Shown here: positions 1-14,088 of the stretch, piece by piece
How the letters are laid out: each line of letters starts with the position of its first letter
Position numbering within the stretch: position 1 is the stretch's first letter
Assembly (NCBI GenBank): GCA_009823395.1
Contig: CM020515.1
Location: 8,602,489 to 8,666,488 of the forward strand
Direction: 5' to 3'
Source: Thamnaconus septentrionalis
Taxonomy: Eukaryota; Chordata; Actinopteri; Tetraodontiformes; Monacanthidae
DNA: 64,000 bases
Position numbers and translations under genes: made by a program
Notes under the pieces: generated by a model
What the model saw: the letters and a program-made list of their open reading frames with translations, nothing else
The model's database searches: none
What the model was told of the DNA's origin: nothing

Positions 1-2275
1 CCTTTTAGTTTTGCCTTTGTATCCTCGTGGCCAGTATTGTTTAAAAAGGGAATCTTTTATATTCTTTATAAAAAGTAAAAACTAACAAACAAAACTCTGA
101 ATTTAAAATCCGGTATATTGGCAGGTCAGGTCAGGCCAATTGTGTCACACAGTGACATGGTGCTTTGTCAACCAAGCTTTCCGGAGTAATGTTTTACATC
201 TGTTTTTGTTGTATGCAGAGTTGGTCAAAATCCAAAATGGATTAAATGTTTCAAATGCTTTGAAATTTCCGAAAGGACATTTGCACCATAAATTCTGAAA
301 AAAATCTTTAATACGTCAGTAAAACATGAACACATTATTCACAATATCAGATTCTAACAGATGTTCAATTTTCTTGAGGCTGGTTGTCCTGAACGGAAAG
401 TTCAGACAAAGACTCAAAATTACTTTGTGGGTTTTATTAAAGTTTACGCCAGGTTTTTTAATTTCCTTAAAGGTTAGACAGAATAAATGGTGGTTGGCTC
501 CCATTATCATGAAACAGCATCTTGGGCCGTCCCTCCCTGTGAGAGCTCTCTTCCTCCTGTCTCGTCCCCAGAGGATTAAGTTATGGCAGCATGTCCATAG
601 ACCCTGCTTAGTCTCTTCTTTCTTGTCTAGACGCTCTAACGAGATAATCAATTGGTTCCTTTGTGCTGTATTAGACTTATTATGAGACGGTGGACTGGCT
701 ATCGCTTAATTGAGCTGTTTTTTTAGATTCCCACCTCATTCATGCGAGCGCTGTAGCAAAATGCCAGCGTACCTCTAGTGTTATGTCCCGGAAACTTTTC
801 ATCAATTAAAAAGGCTCACAGTTTGAACTGACAGAGGTCCAACCTTAATGGGCTCCTTCGCTGCCTAACAGCAATTACTGGAGGACAGATTATATCTCCA
901 GAAGTATAATGGCTGTTGGCCGTTAGTGTAATGATGATCCTCCATGGATACTACAGTGTCAATTAGTTTGACATGATCCACTTGGACCATTTGCACATAA
1001 ATTGATTCCTTTTTTTTTTTTTTTTTTTTTTGATTGTAACACCCAGCAGTATCAAGAGGAAAGTAGTATTGCACAGAAAGATCAGTCGGTCAAATTGGAC
1101 TCAAACTCTTGGAGAAATCAGGAGAAGGTAATGTCAGGTTAGGCTCTGGCTACACCACAGATCCCCAGAGGATGTTATTTCCACTGCTCTCCTCTCAGTC
1201 TTTACTAAAAACAACACCGAGACTGGATGGCTGTTTTGTGAAAGTAGGTCAGCGTTCGATATTGGGTCCAACATGGAATCAGACTGCGAAGACGAGAGCT
1301 TTGAGATGTTCACCTTCTTCTAAAGCTGTGCTCCCTCTGCTCGATGTTCAGTCGTAACTGAAATCACTAAGATGGGGAAAACCCTTTGGAAAGTGCAGTC
1401 GCAACAACGTCATCGCTGGCCTTGTTCCACATGAATGAAATAGGAAGTGGGTTTTAGTTATCCAAGCTTTGATGACGGGCCTTGAAGGCTCAGTGCGTAA
1501 GAAGTCCGACATTAATTCTACATTTATGTGGTTTGCTCATTACACCTTTTTCGCAAGAGAAGGGACGAATGCAGGAAACCGGTCCTTAATGGGAGCACAA
1601 TATTGAAGCGTGATTGGTAATGGTAATTTTGGTATTTTTTTTATTAAGGTTAATAGACAAGGTATCCTGACACCTACAAACTGGCTCAGCATCTGGACCG
1701 CTCAGCTAATTATGCAGATCCTTCTGCTCGACATCAGTGATATTACTAAGGTGATATGTGTCTAGACGGAGCTCAACAGATGCTAAAAGGCCAAAACTCG
1801 CAGCAGCTTCAGCTTGTTCAACCTGCAGCCGTCTAGGAAAATATCCAAATTTCTATCCTCAGACAACGACCTTCCTCACCTTGGGGCATTGCATTAAAAT
1901 CATTCTATTATTGTATAAAAACTTTATAGTGTAGAAATTAAATCGAAACTTGTTACAAATGACATTGCTTTGTCTTGGTCTGTGAGTAACACAAACAGTT
2001 GATATTTGCTGTTTTGCATTTCATAATCATTTCAGTGTTCTTCTGAGAAAGAACTTCATATGAAAGCAAAAACTTTTTTCAGTTGTTCAGCCCAGTTTTG
2101 TAATGCTGTGTGCTGCAGCTCTGAATCAGTTTGTGCTTATTGAATAATTAGTCAGAGAGGGTTCTGTTATCCATTTAACAGCCAGACATATTAAGTAAAT
2201 AGCCTGAGGAGTGAACAGCAAAGCCTGGTCCTGGCCAGAGGTAACAAAATTTGCAACATTTTTTCAGTGCATGCT
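1..2275. other. non-coding flank, no gene seen
   Basis: No exon-like reading frame, RNA gene or clear transposon recognised. It contains a T22 tract at 1010-1031. Open frames here are short and have no recognisable domain. Confidence 0.6.
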
Positions 2276-2790
2276 CAGACTGCCAGCCAAAATCAGATTT
2301 TTAGCCCATCCAGATTATAACCGGATAGCTGTTTGTAGTCTGAACAGTCACAAATCACATGAGATCCGATTTTTGCAAGACACATTGAAACCACCTTCGG
2401 GAGGTACGATGCAAGACCTGATGCGCTAGACCAGGGGGCGCCATTGGAGGTGCGGAGCTGTAACATAATGGAGCACATGGAAGATGTAGAAAACGGCAGT
2501 CCCTGGACAGAGGAGGAAACTCACTGGCTCATCAGTCTGTGGGGAGAGAGCTCCATTCAAGCCAACCTCCAGGGCATGTAATGCAACAGGTGGCGCTGTC
2601 GCAACTATATAACGTCACACACTACACGCACTGAACGACCTGTCAGATGGGTCAATAATGTGGCCCATTCTGAACAGAGCCAGATCCCATTTGGACACTG
2701 GCTAAAATCAGTGTGGACAGTCAGCCCTCAAAATTGGATTTTAGAAGGAATCTGATTTGAATCAGATTCGCCTGCAGTCTAAACACAGTC
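2276..2790 (+). mobile_element. Harbinger-like non-autonomous element with Myb/SANT relic
   Basis: The left end (CAGACTGCCAGCC...) and the reverse complement of the right end (AGACTGCAGGCG...) are similar, suggesting degenerate terminal inverted repeats. Inside, 2468-2581 reads as a 37-codon frame with WTEEETHWLISLWGESSIQ, the first helices of the Myb/SANT-like DNA-binding domain found in the second protein of Harbinger transposons. The frame then stops and the rest of the domain is missing. A small palindrome, GAATCTGATT-TG-AATCAGATTC, lies at about 2751-2772. The left 160 bp recur at 27500. Superfamily assignment is inferred from the domain. Confidence 0.55.
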
Positions 2791-5700
2791 TGCGTGGGGA
2801 ATAGTTGCCAGATCATAATCCTTTTAAAACTGTTTCTTCCCTTGTATCCTAAGATAAAAGGTACTTTGTGAATATTCTACAACGTTTCCTCAATAAGTGT
2901 TTCACAGAATTACCACTTTATTGCAGCTTCAATGAAATAAAAAGTATTTCTCATTCGTGTTAATTCATACACCTGTGCTATCATGAGGTTTGTTGATGAG
3001 TTTTGTTTGGAACACACAGTCGTGATCAGGCATTGGCACTGCAACACTTTCAAATTGCTTGCAAGAGATACAGCGTACGTTCGCCGGGTTTCAGTCCTCA
3101 ATGAGTTTTTGGGCTGTTACAGAGAGGCATTCAGGATGACAGTGTGGGAGAAGGCTGCAGGAAACCCACAGAAGGGTTTGAGGAGGCGGCGAGTTGTAAA
3201 AGGTTGACGCTGCAGGTCGCTCATTAAGTGAGCTCCCGGGATATCTGCTTTGCGAACCTGCCGCGGCGCCGCAGTGTTTGACTGGAGACTGTGGAGGAAG
3301 ACGGGACAGCGGCTGGCAGAATGGGAAGAGTGCCGCGCACCAGGTGCAGGGCGGGGGGGTGACTGTATCGTGAGAGCCGCCCTGTCAGAAACCGTCCATA
3401 TTAGCGGAGGCGCATGATTTCAGCTTTACCCACTGAGCCTTTGGCAACTTCTGCAGAGGCTTTGACCTCCAGGTGGTGGAATGTTGAGTCGGATGGATGC
3501 ATAGTTAGTTGGTTCGGTGCTCACAATCCATATTTGCACATTTTCAGAGACGATAAACCTTATTATTCAATAACTCCACGTTTAAAACCAAGCGTGCTTG
3601 AGACTGTGTCTGACATTTTATGAGGTTTTGAGAAACTGACCAAGCGATTTGCTGACCGAACAGCGCTCTAACCTTCCTTCAATTTTAGAAATTCATTTTG
3701 TGCCTTAAAAAAAAAATTGCCCCGTCTCCTGTGTGACACCGGGTGGGAGACGAGGTGCAGGCAGCCCCCCCCATTTCACCATCTCTTGGAATATTGAATC
3801 ATTTTTCACCACCTTTTAGAGCACGGAGCAGTCGTACCACATTCATAATGCGTCTGGGTGTTGTTCCAAGTACCAACACCGGCTTCCCTGAAATCATACC
3901 GAACCCATTCGAGAGCTTCATGAAATTCATCTGAAATAAAGGAATGGAAAATGCAATGTCCGAGCCCCTTCGTTCCCCTTTTTGATCTTTAAATGGGCTG
4001 AGTTGCTTAATATCTAATTCATGTGCTGTGTGCCGCGGGTCCAACGCTGCAGCCTACACAATCTCTGCTCTAACACGAACATCCTGTATATCGTGAGAGG
4101 AATCCTGTATGCACTCTACGATTCTTGACGAGATTTTGTCTGTTGTGCTGCTGCTAAAGCGTTTCACTGCTGAAAAGTAGAAATCTCATTCCTTACATGC
4201 TCCATGTTAAGCGAACTGATACAAGAAAGTTGTTTCTTATATCAATAGCCAGGCATTTTTAACTACTGCCTCATCAAGCAGGCCACCAACGACAATGAAA
4301 ACATCAACAAAAGCTTGAGGACATTTTGCCAATTCTTCTGTGTTTGTCAAATAACAATTAAAAACTGACTTTGGGATATCATACAAAATAAAATTAGCAT
4401 AACGGCAGTATGATATTTAAAAAAGTTATTATTTTCATTTTTGGCTTCCTTTGAAAAACGGATGCCTTCGAAGCCCATCAGACAATCACACGGGTCGGTG
4501 TGCTTCAGCGAAACCCACACGATGACCCCATCCAACAAAAAGCAGCTGGTGAAAACAAAAAGAATGGTGCGTTTCTTACCTTCCCGTCGAGTTTTGTAAA
4601 AACACAGTTTTGACAGTTAGTTTTAGCGAGAGCCTCTCGCCGAGTACCCAGAGCTGCTGTCGGAGCCTCTGAGGTCATGGATTATTCATGGGATGTGCAG
4701 GGGAAATGACACAGTCCCGCCCGATGTGTGGCACACTCTGCAGCAGGCAGGCATGACAGGGGCCGGGTGCGGGAAGTTGTCGTGCTCTGCATCCTGAGTT
4801 CGTAGCTGCAGTTGGTCACAGGTTGATTATTGCTGTTGACATTGATGAAGTGAGTGGGGAACAGCTGTTAAGGCGCAGTCGAAGATCACAACAGACTTTT
4901 CTCTGACTCCGTTATTTACCTTTCCTCCACTGCGATGGAACTGCCTCCGCCGATCCTGTCAAACACCCTCGCTGACCGCCGGACACCACCGTGCACTGAC
5001 AGTTGTGTTTGTAGCTGCTGCGGAAAGCGCGAGTTACACTGCGACAACGCTTTTCTCCCTGGCTTTGTGAATGTATTATGAGTTGAAGTGATAAAACGAG
5101 CCTGGAATGTCCTGTTTTCCTCCTTGTTTACCGAGGGTGTTAAACAGCAAAAAGGATTGCGGTGCAGGAGATATCCGCTGTTGATACAAAACACAATAAA
5201 AGCTTTTAGTGCAGTGGCTGTAGCACTTTGGCCGACTGACATCACGTCTAATTGTTTGCTCTATTTAAACCCAGCAGCACCAAAAACGAACTGGACTTGC
5301 AAAGGATGTTTTTGATATATTTTCACGCCTTGTTCACAAAGCAACCTCTGTAAATTGAAGTGAGACACTGGATTGCCCTTGTATTGCAGCTTCATGGACA
5401 CGATCTCATGATGAGATCTTCACTCCAATCACTTTACCCATCTTGAAAAGCTCCCCTCTGAATACTTTTCTGGTTTAGACAATTGTCGTGCTCTTGGCTT
5501 TGGTCAGTTCAGTCCAGGGGTTGTGAATGCGCAATCTGACTCTGACGCAGGTCAAGAAGTGAACTCAGGTTCATCTCAATATTAAGGTCTGCTTCAAGTG
5601 AACCATTCGCAGGAAGCTGATGACTATGCAGGCCATGGCCAGTAAACACAACCGAAACAAATACTTGTGCACCAAGTTGCCCTGCACTCGCTGATAGATG

Positions 5701-8700
5701 AACCAGGTTTATTGTTTGCTTGTCGTCTCCTTCAGTCATTCTTGGTGCAGCGCCGCCACAGGTGAGGAGGGGAGCTCATTCCTCAACAGAGTCAGTTAGT
5801 GTGATAAAGCAGTGTGGAGCAAACGGGGACCAGCTGAATGTTGCGACCTTGATTGACTTGAGTCCACTGGACATTTTTTAGATGAATTTGATGAGTCTAC
5901 TTCAAATTTGACAGACTGGATTTCTTTTTCCTTAAGCTCATTTTGAGAGGGCTGATGAATTATTTCCCAGATGGATATTTATAATAAATCCAATTTGGAT
6001 TAAATTTTGGCTTGTCAGGTTAGGATGCAACCTGAAAATCACCCATAAAGTTTTTCAACAAAGTTGTTTCAAGTTTTGTTTATCATTTTTGCAACTTGTG
6101 ATCAGCGTTGCCGGTATCAAACACTCTGGTTGGTTTACGGTTTAGTCGCTTGGCAGTTGTGTCCTCCTCAGGACACATGGATCACAGAGACCCCCGACTG
6201 GTCGCTGTCTCGTGCCGGAGATGTTCCTCCATCCGGCGAGAAGCCGCGTGGCGAGGTCATCTTCAATAATCCGTCCTTTTGATCGGGGCAGAGGAGCTTT
6301 AATGGAATCACTCTCGGGTGTTTTCGGCGCCGTCTCCCCCGGCCTTCAAAATAGAACCGCGCATCTTCCATCAGAAGTCATGTCAGGTGCGTCACCCTCT
6401 GTGGTACCCTTTAGAGGGTGCAGCCTCACACTGTAGCAGGATGAATTAGAGCTCTGCCGGGAACAGTACATCTGGATGTGGCAGTTATAGCTCAGGCTGT
6501 TGTCTCCCGGTTTTCCTGTATTTCACTCTTGCTGTCAGTCTTGATCCGGGCACCTCCGCAGTCACAGCCTCAACTTTCCGAGTTATTTTAAAGACAGTCG
6601 TCACTGTTCTTTCGTAAAATTGCTCACTCACTTCAGCTTGGTGGCGTTCTCTTTAACTATTCTGTGTTTTTTTGGGTTTTTTTTTTTCCGAGCAACTCAC
6701 AACCAGCCCATTGTTTCATTCCTGGCAGGCCAGGAGTTCTCTCTGGTCTTTGATCGTGGCTCTGCACAAGAACAGCGACGGGTGTCACAATTTTTAAGCC
6801 AAGTAGCAAAATTTCAAATTAATCGTAAAAATATCAGTCAATGTGAACGTTTTGATTTTGTCAGTCTTGTCAAAGGTTTAACGCAGCAAGCGGTGCAGAA
6901 CCTTGGCTTTGCTCTCGCTGTTTTTGAGATAGTCTGAAGTTTTGTTGTTTTGTTTTTTTTAACACCAAACCTGAAGGATATCACCTTGGCAGAAGTCTCA
7001 TCTGGCAGCAGCCATGACTCCCTTTCAGTTACTTCACCCAGACCTAGCTGATCCGAATTATATTCACTTGTATCCATTTTTCTTCAATTCTGCTCTCAAT
7101 TTTTCACTCCAGCAGAAGAAAGTACGGCCTGCATTGATTTAATTTTTCCCTTCTGCTGTGAATCATCCAATGTGTTGTCAGGACAAAAGCTGCATTTTTG
7201 TCAATATTCCATTTTATTGCCAACATGATTTGTTTTTTTTTCTTCCACTATTTATTTTTTATTTTTTTTACATATATTTATTTTAGAAGTTTTAGAAGTT
7301 TTATGTGTGACTTCACTGACAAAAAAAAAGAAAAAGATTTTTGTGTGCTGCCTCATGGTGTGCCTGCTCCTCGCTGACACTGCTCCCACACTATGAATGA
7401 TTTTGTGTGTGCGTGAGCGGTTGCCAGTCGGGGTTGGCAGTACAGAGATGAAGGGCTCCACAGTGCCTGTTTGTGATTGACCTGATTAAGGAAAACAGCC
7501 CTGGGCTTTGCACCCAGAGGGCGTGAGGATCGCGCCACCTCGATGAAAAATATTCCTGGAGCGCCGACTTCTGTCGCAAGACGCCTGTGGATAAAACCCA
7601 GCTGTGGCCGACTGCCAATAGTGAGAGGAAGAGAGGGGCATTAAAAAAAAAAACACACACCGGAGGGATGCAGCCAGACTTATGATGAAGTGGACGCGAT
7701 ACGATACTGCGTCCCTCCACATGTCGGACTTTTGCTCAAAATTATTGATGTAAGCAGCCGGGTGCTAATTACAGCCAGGCTACGTGGGATGGTGTTTAAT
7801 AATGCTCGGATATTTTCCACTTTGCATCTCAGACACAAGAAGTGAACCGGCAGAGGTCCTAATTAATTTAAATATTAATTCATGCTTTCTGAATTCGCAA
7901 TGATGCAAAGACAAAATCATACATAAATACATAAGTGTGAGGCTGTGTTCACTCACACAAGTATGCAAAACGGACGGAGAACTCTGACTGGTTCAGAACT
8001 TGACTGTGGAATAATCATTCACAGTCATAGCCGTGACTCACTCAAAGAACGACGTATTGGTGATTGGTGATGGCAATCATTGTGTTAGCTTCAGTCATCT
8101 GCTAGCGTGCTAACTAACGGTCCTCTAACTGCGGCAGAACATTTAAATCGGGCATAAACATGATAGTGTGTGTTTGGTGTCCGTTTTAATATGTTTCTTC
8201 TAGAAGCAAAAGTTATTACCCTATAATTTAATTAGGGTGACAGTAATGGGCCAATTAGCTAAATAGGATAGAGTCCTTTACTTCCTAACTTTTTTCTTAA
8301 AATATATTCCCTCTATGGATTGAAACTTTTTACACCTCTACACAGATTCAGTGGTGAATCACTGGCTGGTGACGTTTGAGTGGATGCATGCACAGCAGTA
8401 TCACTGTCGCCTCGGTCTAAATATACCCGGCCCTGCTTTGACGTGCGCCGGCTCCATGGGGGTCTTGCGGCAGCTAGCAGACAACTGCACGTGTAGAACC
8501 CCCCTACACCTCCAATTTCAGTCCAACTTGTAAAGAGAAATAAAACCCAATTGTTTTGTGAGTGCATGGGAACTGTGTAACAAGCCGCAAAGAAGGGCAG
8601 TGAGCCAGCGGGACAGACGGCTGCCAAGAATTGTTGATAAGCACCGTTGTTGCTCTGCCGCTGTGTAAACAAGGTATTTACTGACCAAAAAGACTTGATG

Positions 8701-10080
8701 CCTCCTTAGTGGGACTTTTGATGAGCAATAATGGACTCCTGTGCTGTTGAGGGATTGGACAATGGTTGCTTCAAATTGTTAGGGTATCACTAACCTGAGA
8801 TTTCAAGTCTTAAGTGCTGCTTATCCGTCTTAGAAAGTTCTTTTCTTGAGGGTTTCATTATTAGAGGCTGCTTCCACAGAGCTTAAAGCCTTGATCCTTG
8901 AGCACTTTTATCAGTACTTGCTTCCTCCTGACTGTGGCTTTTTTTTTTTTTTTTTTTTTAACACTCAGGCGTATCACATCTCGCCACAGGTCGTTAGCTT
9001 GCTTTTGTACCACCCAATCAATTGGCAGCCTGAAGCTGTCACCACGAAGTCACCATGTCAGGCTGTGATTGGCCCATCTTGAATGTGAAAATGTAAAGGC
9101 TCAGGTTTTAGTTTTGATGTGTTTTTTCCTCTGCTTTAAAGCGTTTACACCTCATCTCAAGGGTTTAGACTTACCCCATTGATTTGCTTCCTCTCTTTCT
9201 TGCCGACCGCTTCCTTGTGGATAAAACAGTGTATTACCCTAGTTTCTTTGTCAGTGCGCTGTGTTACTGTGAGCCCCCTCTGTGTTTGGGCCCTCCTCTG
9301 TCTTTTGGATGTTCACTGTTGTTTTGCACTGTGGATTCTGCCCTCTTCTCTCTGGATTTATTTGCTATTTCCTGGACTGATACCTGTGTTTTGACCTCTG
9401 CCAGCTCTGACACCTCCAAAGCCCACGTTTTTGTTTTCAAAAGTGTTTCTCTTGACTCCAACGCCCCTCATCCCTGGTGTATATGTCCAATTTTTTTGTT
9501 CAGCAGTTTTTTTCATAGCCATTTACAGAACCAGTCAATCGGTTTGTAGAGTCAACAGTACATTTCCTGTGTCTTTTGCCCTCGCCTTGGAATATTGTGT
9601 TACCTTTTTAATTGCTTTACCAAAAACCTAAGTTAGATAATGACTCATGTTATCACATTGGAATAAATCGTTGACTCAAACGTCAATATAAGCAAATTCA
9701 TTAGTTCCTGGTGTTTCTCAAGTCAAACTTTGAGGACCAGTTAATTCCAATTAAAAGCTATCTATATTTTTTTTCCAGTTCTTTTTAGTTCAGTAAATGT
9801 AATTTGTTACATTGACCTTAAATGCAAATGTGTCTGATTATCAAGGGCATCTATGTGCTTTTAATCAGAAAAAAACATTGTGGCATCTGTGCTGTTTGTT
9901 CAAATAGTAGGATGAGAAGCTCGACTTGTCAACGGTTCTGAACCAAACACACACATTTCCACCAACCTTGAAATTGTGCACTCTTTAGTTGTGAATAGAA
10001 AGAAGGCTTAATGGAAATACCAGATGGAAATTGTAAATGTAACTGGATGTTCTGGATCCCCAGTTCTTCTGCGTCTCTTA
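2791..10080. other. non-coding flank, no gene seen
   Basis: Mostly unique-looking sequence. Simple tracts include T-runs at about 8938-8959, 6955-6960 and 7225-7270. The pyrimidine-rich stretch at about 9180-9560 is open in two frames but has no recognisable protein; it resembles the pyrimidine-rich 3' part of some fish retroelements only vaguely. Confidence 0.5.
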
Positions 10081-10114
10081 GAAATCCTTTTTAACTGGCT
10101 TCCACCACATACCG

Positions 10115-10201
10115 TATGATGTCCTTGTATTTCCAGCATAGCACTTCATGTTGTATTTTCTTTTGGATGAAAAGTGCTTTGTAAATTATTTGATTTGATA
10201 G
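10115..10201 (+). mobile_element. LINE 3'-tail-like fragment
   Basis: The order of short motifs AGCACTT ... GATGAAAAGTGCTTTGTAAAT ending in TTTGATTTGAT resembles the 3' end of several fish non-LTR retrotransposons, whose tails read like GAAAAGTGCTATATAAATAAA. No reverse transcriptase frame remains upstream. Short and diverged, so tentative. Confidence 0.35.
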
Positions 10202-13200
10202 CTCCCACAACAACACTATGTTGCCTTCAATTAGCATTCAAGACAACAGGGTCAGGTGTTGAAATGGAAAAAAAAGTTGAGTTTAAGGAAGTATGTGCGG
10301 AGAAAACATTCTTTGAATACAAATTCATGTAAGTTTTTTTTCACTGACAATTTGAAAACATTGCTTATGTTATAAACAAGTCATTCGTGGACACCTGAAC
10401 GCTGTTGATGAAAGACATACCGATCGAATAGTTGTCAGTATAAACTTTATTCTGATTGGAATTTTATTTCTGTTATATGTTACGCTGTAGCTTAAATGCA
10501 GTAAAAGCTTTCATTTACACTTTATTGAGTCTTAAATATCGCCAAATAAACACAAAGAGTCAACAAGCAGCACTTTCTGCTAATAGATCAGTTGAGTCCC
10601 ACTTAGCTGGCAAATATCTCAAGGAGATGTTTAAAAAATCCAAGTTTGTGGGTTTAGTACTGCTCCCGTGAGGAAGGGCATGCTTCTTTTTTTTTTAACA
10701 TTTATTTGGAATTCGGCTGGTTTATTTGACACTCTGGAAGGGGAATCTCCCTTGTTGGAGGGAAATGAATAATTCATTCTGTGGCATGGAGGGTTGAGAC
10801 AGCTGGAGAAGTAGCTCAGAGATTAAGGACAAGTGCGGATATGTGTCTCATGTATATTCCGCTCTGCAGCTCACTTCCTGCCAAACAGCCACTGGCTCTC
10901 TATTGGCAGCAAATTTATTATGCCAATTATATTTGTACAAATGAATAAATGGCTCATCTGTCACACTGTGGACCAGTTGTGCATCCAGATTTAAATGGTG
11001 CACAGCACCTATTAAAACTAGGCTTGGACCTAGAGTGGCTGGAAAGCGACACTCTTCTCTGCGCTGGAGACAACAGGGTTTTTTTCTTCTTCTTCTTCTT
11101 CGGGGAGTGCTTAGAATTTTGGTTTGAATCCAAAATATATCTTTATAAATCTGCTCCCTCTCACTCGCCAGTCTTGGCTATAAAATGCTGAAAGTTCTGG
11201 GAAAAAGAGGAAACCTCTCAGCGTTTTTGCAGCGGGTGTCACATAACCCAATATAAGTATACGGATTGTTTGCCAAAATGACAAAACACTTGAATATGAC
11301 TGTTTTCCCGTCTGCACACATCATCTTTGTGCCATTAAAAATGCATTTCTCAGTGCAAAATTTATAAACAGATTGCCTCTGTCACCGCTATGATAATTCC
11401 TCCAGTTTAAACGTCTCTTATTCAGCATCGCCGGGACAGTTATATTTCTCCCACTCCCACATACAGTTGTTGTTAGTTTTTCCTCTTCTCCCGCCATGAA
11501 TATTTCATCAGCCGCATGATGAGACATTTCATGGGTTTGCCTTATGAGGCCTCAGAATGCAGTCGCTGCGTGGTGGTATATTTCCCCTCTGTCTTATGAC
11601 AACGGCTTTTAAATATCAGGATCTATCAGCACTTGTAGGGTGGCGAACCGGGACATTGACCCAGCGTTGTGAAGATAGCATGACATTGTTCAAATGTTAC
11701 TGAATCTGTAGTCGTAGAAATGCGTTCACAAGCCGATCCGTTTGAATTCACACATCGCTCATTGTAAAATCTCACGCCTACATTACACCACAACGCAACT
11801 TGAGCACCAACTGTTCAGCCAAACTCAGATGCCGTGACAACACGGACACAGGGACACTTGGGTAAGTCACAAAACCTAAACGCTAAAATGCTGTGCAGGG
11901 TGGTTTTGTTTTGATCAGGGAAGCTGGAGACACAAAGAAGCTGGAAAAAAACCCCAAAAAAAAAAACCCAACTCATGACCTCGACTCTGACCTCCTCGAG
12001 CTAGCGTGCACCCCTGTGCATGCAGACACAACCAATTATGCTGAGGTCAACAGGCTTGTTTTGATCTGCCCTTGCCAAAAATATACCTGACAAGAGCCGG
12101 GGCGGGAATTTGGGTCAACGGCGAAAAGACCTTATTCGCACTAATGTGATCTGTAGGTCAATGTTTGGGTGTGTGTGGCAGAGTAGGTCGATGCCTCCCA
12201 CAGTCCTCCAGTGGCCACTCAAGAAGATAGGTGTGTGTCTCTGTGTGCGCATGTGTATGTGTGCGTTTGTGTGATGCCTGTGTGGATATGCAGGCGTGTT
12301 CCTGTCTGTTTGGGAGACTTTACAGTGAAACGCGACCCTGTATGTGCCACCCTAGATGTCTGTAATGGCTGTGCAGGTTGAAGTTGGCTTGTCGCCTGGG
12401 GAAAACCCTATTGATGTGAAGTCTGGGCCCCCTCCCCGGCTTCAGAGGTTAGGAATGGAAACCAATTTGCGGGACACTGGACCCTACTGCGGTGGGGCCG
12501 AACGACCTCACTAACAATAATAAAAAAAAAAGGACCTTCAAACCCCATGGAGCTCTAACGCGAGTTGTGTCAGCAATGATGCATTCGCGGAGAAACTGCT
12601 CGGTGACCAGAACAACAACCTTTTGTTTGTTTTGAGGAAAGACATTATAAAGTAGGGAGGGAAAATGTGTCTACGTCAGCTTGTGTACTTGTGGGCTCAT
12701 GTTTGGTTTGTCTTGATAAAAGAGAATTGATACCTCCTCATTGTTACTTTTTTCCATCAGAGGCCAACAAGATTTAACGTCAACTCCCTTACTAAAAACA
12801 CATTTTAGCCAATTATCTCATGTCATTACAGTCCCTTTTGTATGGAAAACAACATAAAATAAATATTACAAAAGAGGGCCTAACTGGATAATATTGTAGA
12901 AATAATCTACAAAACATCTACCTTACCTTGGCTCAAAAGCTACCACCGTGAACCTGAGTCAACAACACAATCAAACAAGAGCAAACAAGTCGGTCTGTAA
13001 CAAAGGTGCCAAGAGGGAGAGCACGGATTCCTCGACAGGCGACCTTCGAAGACGTCTCCAGATCTTGACCAGCCGGCTGGACGCGACTCAAAGCTAAAAA
13101 TCTGTCCTGCTGGATGTCAAATTGGAAGGTCTGGATCCCCACATGTGGCAATGTCCAGTTCTCACCAGGTGAAACAGAGGAGTGAAACAACAGAGCTTCA

Positions 13201-14088
13201 ACCTTTCATGAAAGATATACCATCGTCATCATCATCACCTCCTTCCAGCACTGTTACCTTCCTCATATTTTGTATGAACTTGCTTTCATTTCTGAAATAT
13301 TTTGCCGGGTAGATAGCTGTGTTTTTCCATCTCCATTCTGAAGGTTTTTATTATTATTTATTTTTATGGTGAAGCGAGTTTGTGGCTTAAGTCATTTCAG
13401 CTCTTTAAGTTTAATTATGTGCAACTAACTGTTAGGAGTAAAATGCTTTCCAAGCTGTACAGGAACTTAGCTTGTCTGTTGCCACACGGCATTATATAAA
13501 GTGAATCAATTACTATTTTAATAACATTTATGACAGCTCTAGAGAGTGAATCATTTGCTGGTCTTTAAAAGATGTATTATTAAGGTCTGGACATTTTGGT
13601 TTCTTACAAAGCACAAAGTTTTGATGCTTGGAAAAAAATACTGTTTAAACTTTTCAGATTGGATGATTCTTGGAAGAAAATCTCATATCTTGGAAAATGA
13701 AAGTTAGAGATGTAATATTGCCACAGTTATTGGACTACCTGTGTGAAAAGAACCTTGTTATTTTAAATACAATGTTTAAATCAAGTCTAGTGTTCTACCC
13801 AAATGTCATCACTTCCTCTCTCTATAAGAAGATACCTTTCTGATTTTTATTGAAAAGACATTGAAAGGGTGTTTAAATTTGGCTTATATCCAGTTGGGAC
13901 AAGAATTTAGTAAATTTAGTTTTGAAAAAAATAACAAGTGCTGATTAGCTAGTCTTGAGAGACCGCTTCTCATTTTAAGATTAAAACGTTTTTATGTTAT
14001 GTTATCCATGTGAGTGAATTTATCAGTTGATGCCAGAGAGTGCGTGCAAACTTTGTTAAATCAATGACACCCGATTCAAGTATCACAA
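10202..14088. other. non-coding flank downstream of nptx1
   Basis: No exons recognised. It holds a TTC run (11083-11100), a degenerate GT-rich stretch (about 12165-12300) and AT-rich unique sequence. The part right of about 13.8 kb may belong to a longer nptx1 3' UTR. Confidence 0.5.
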
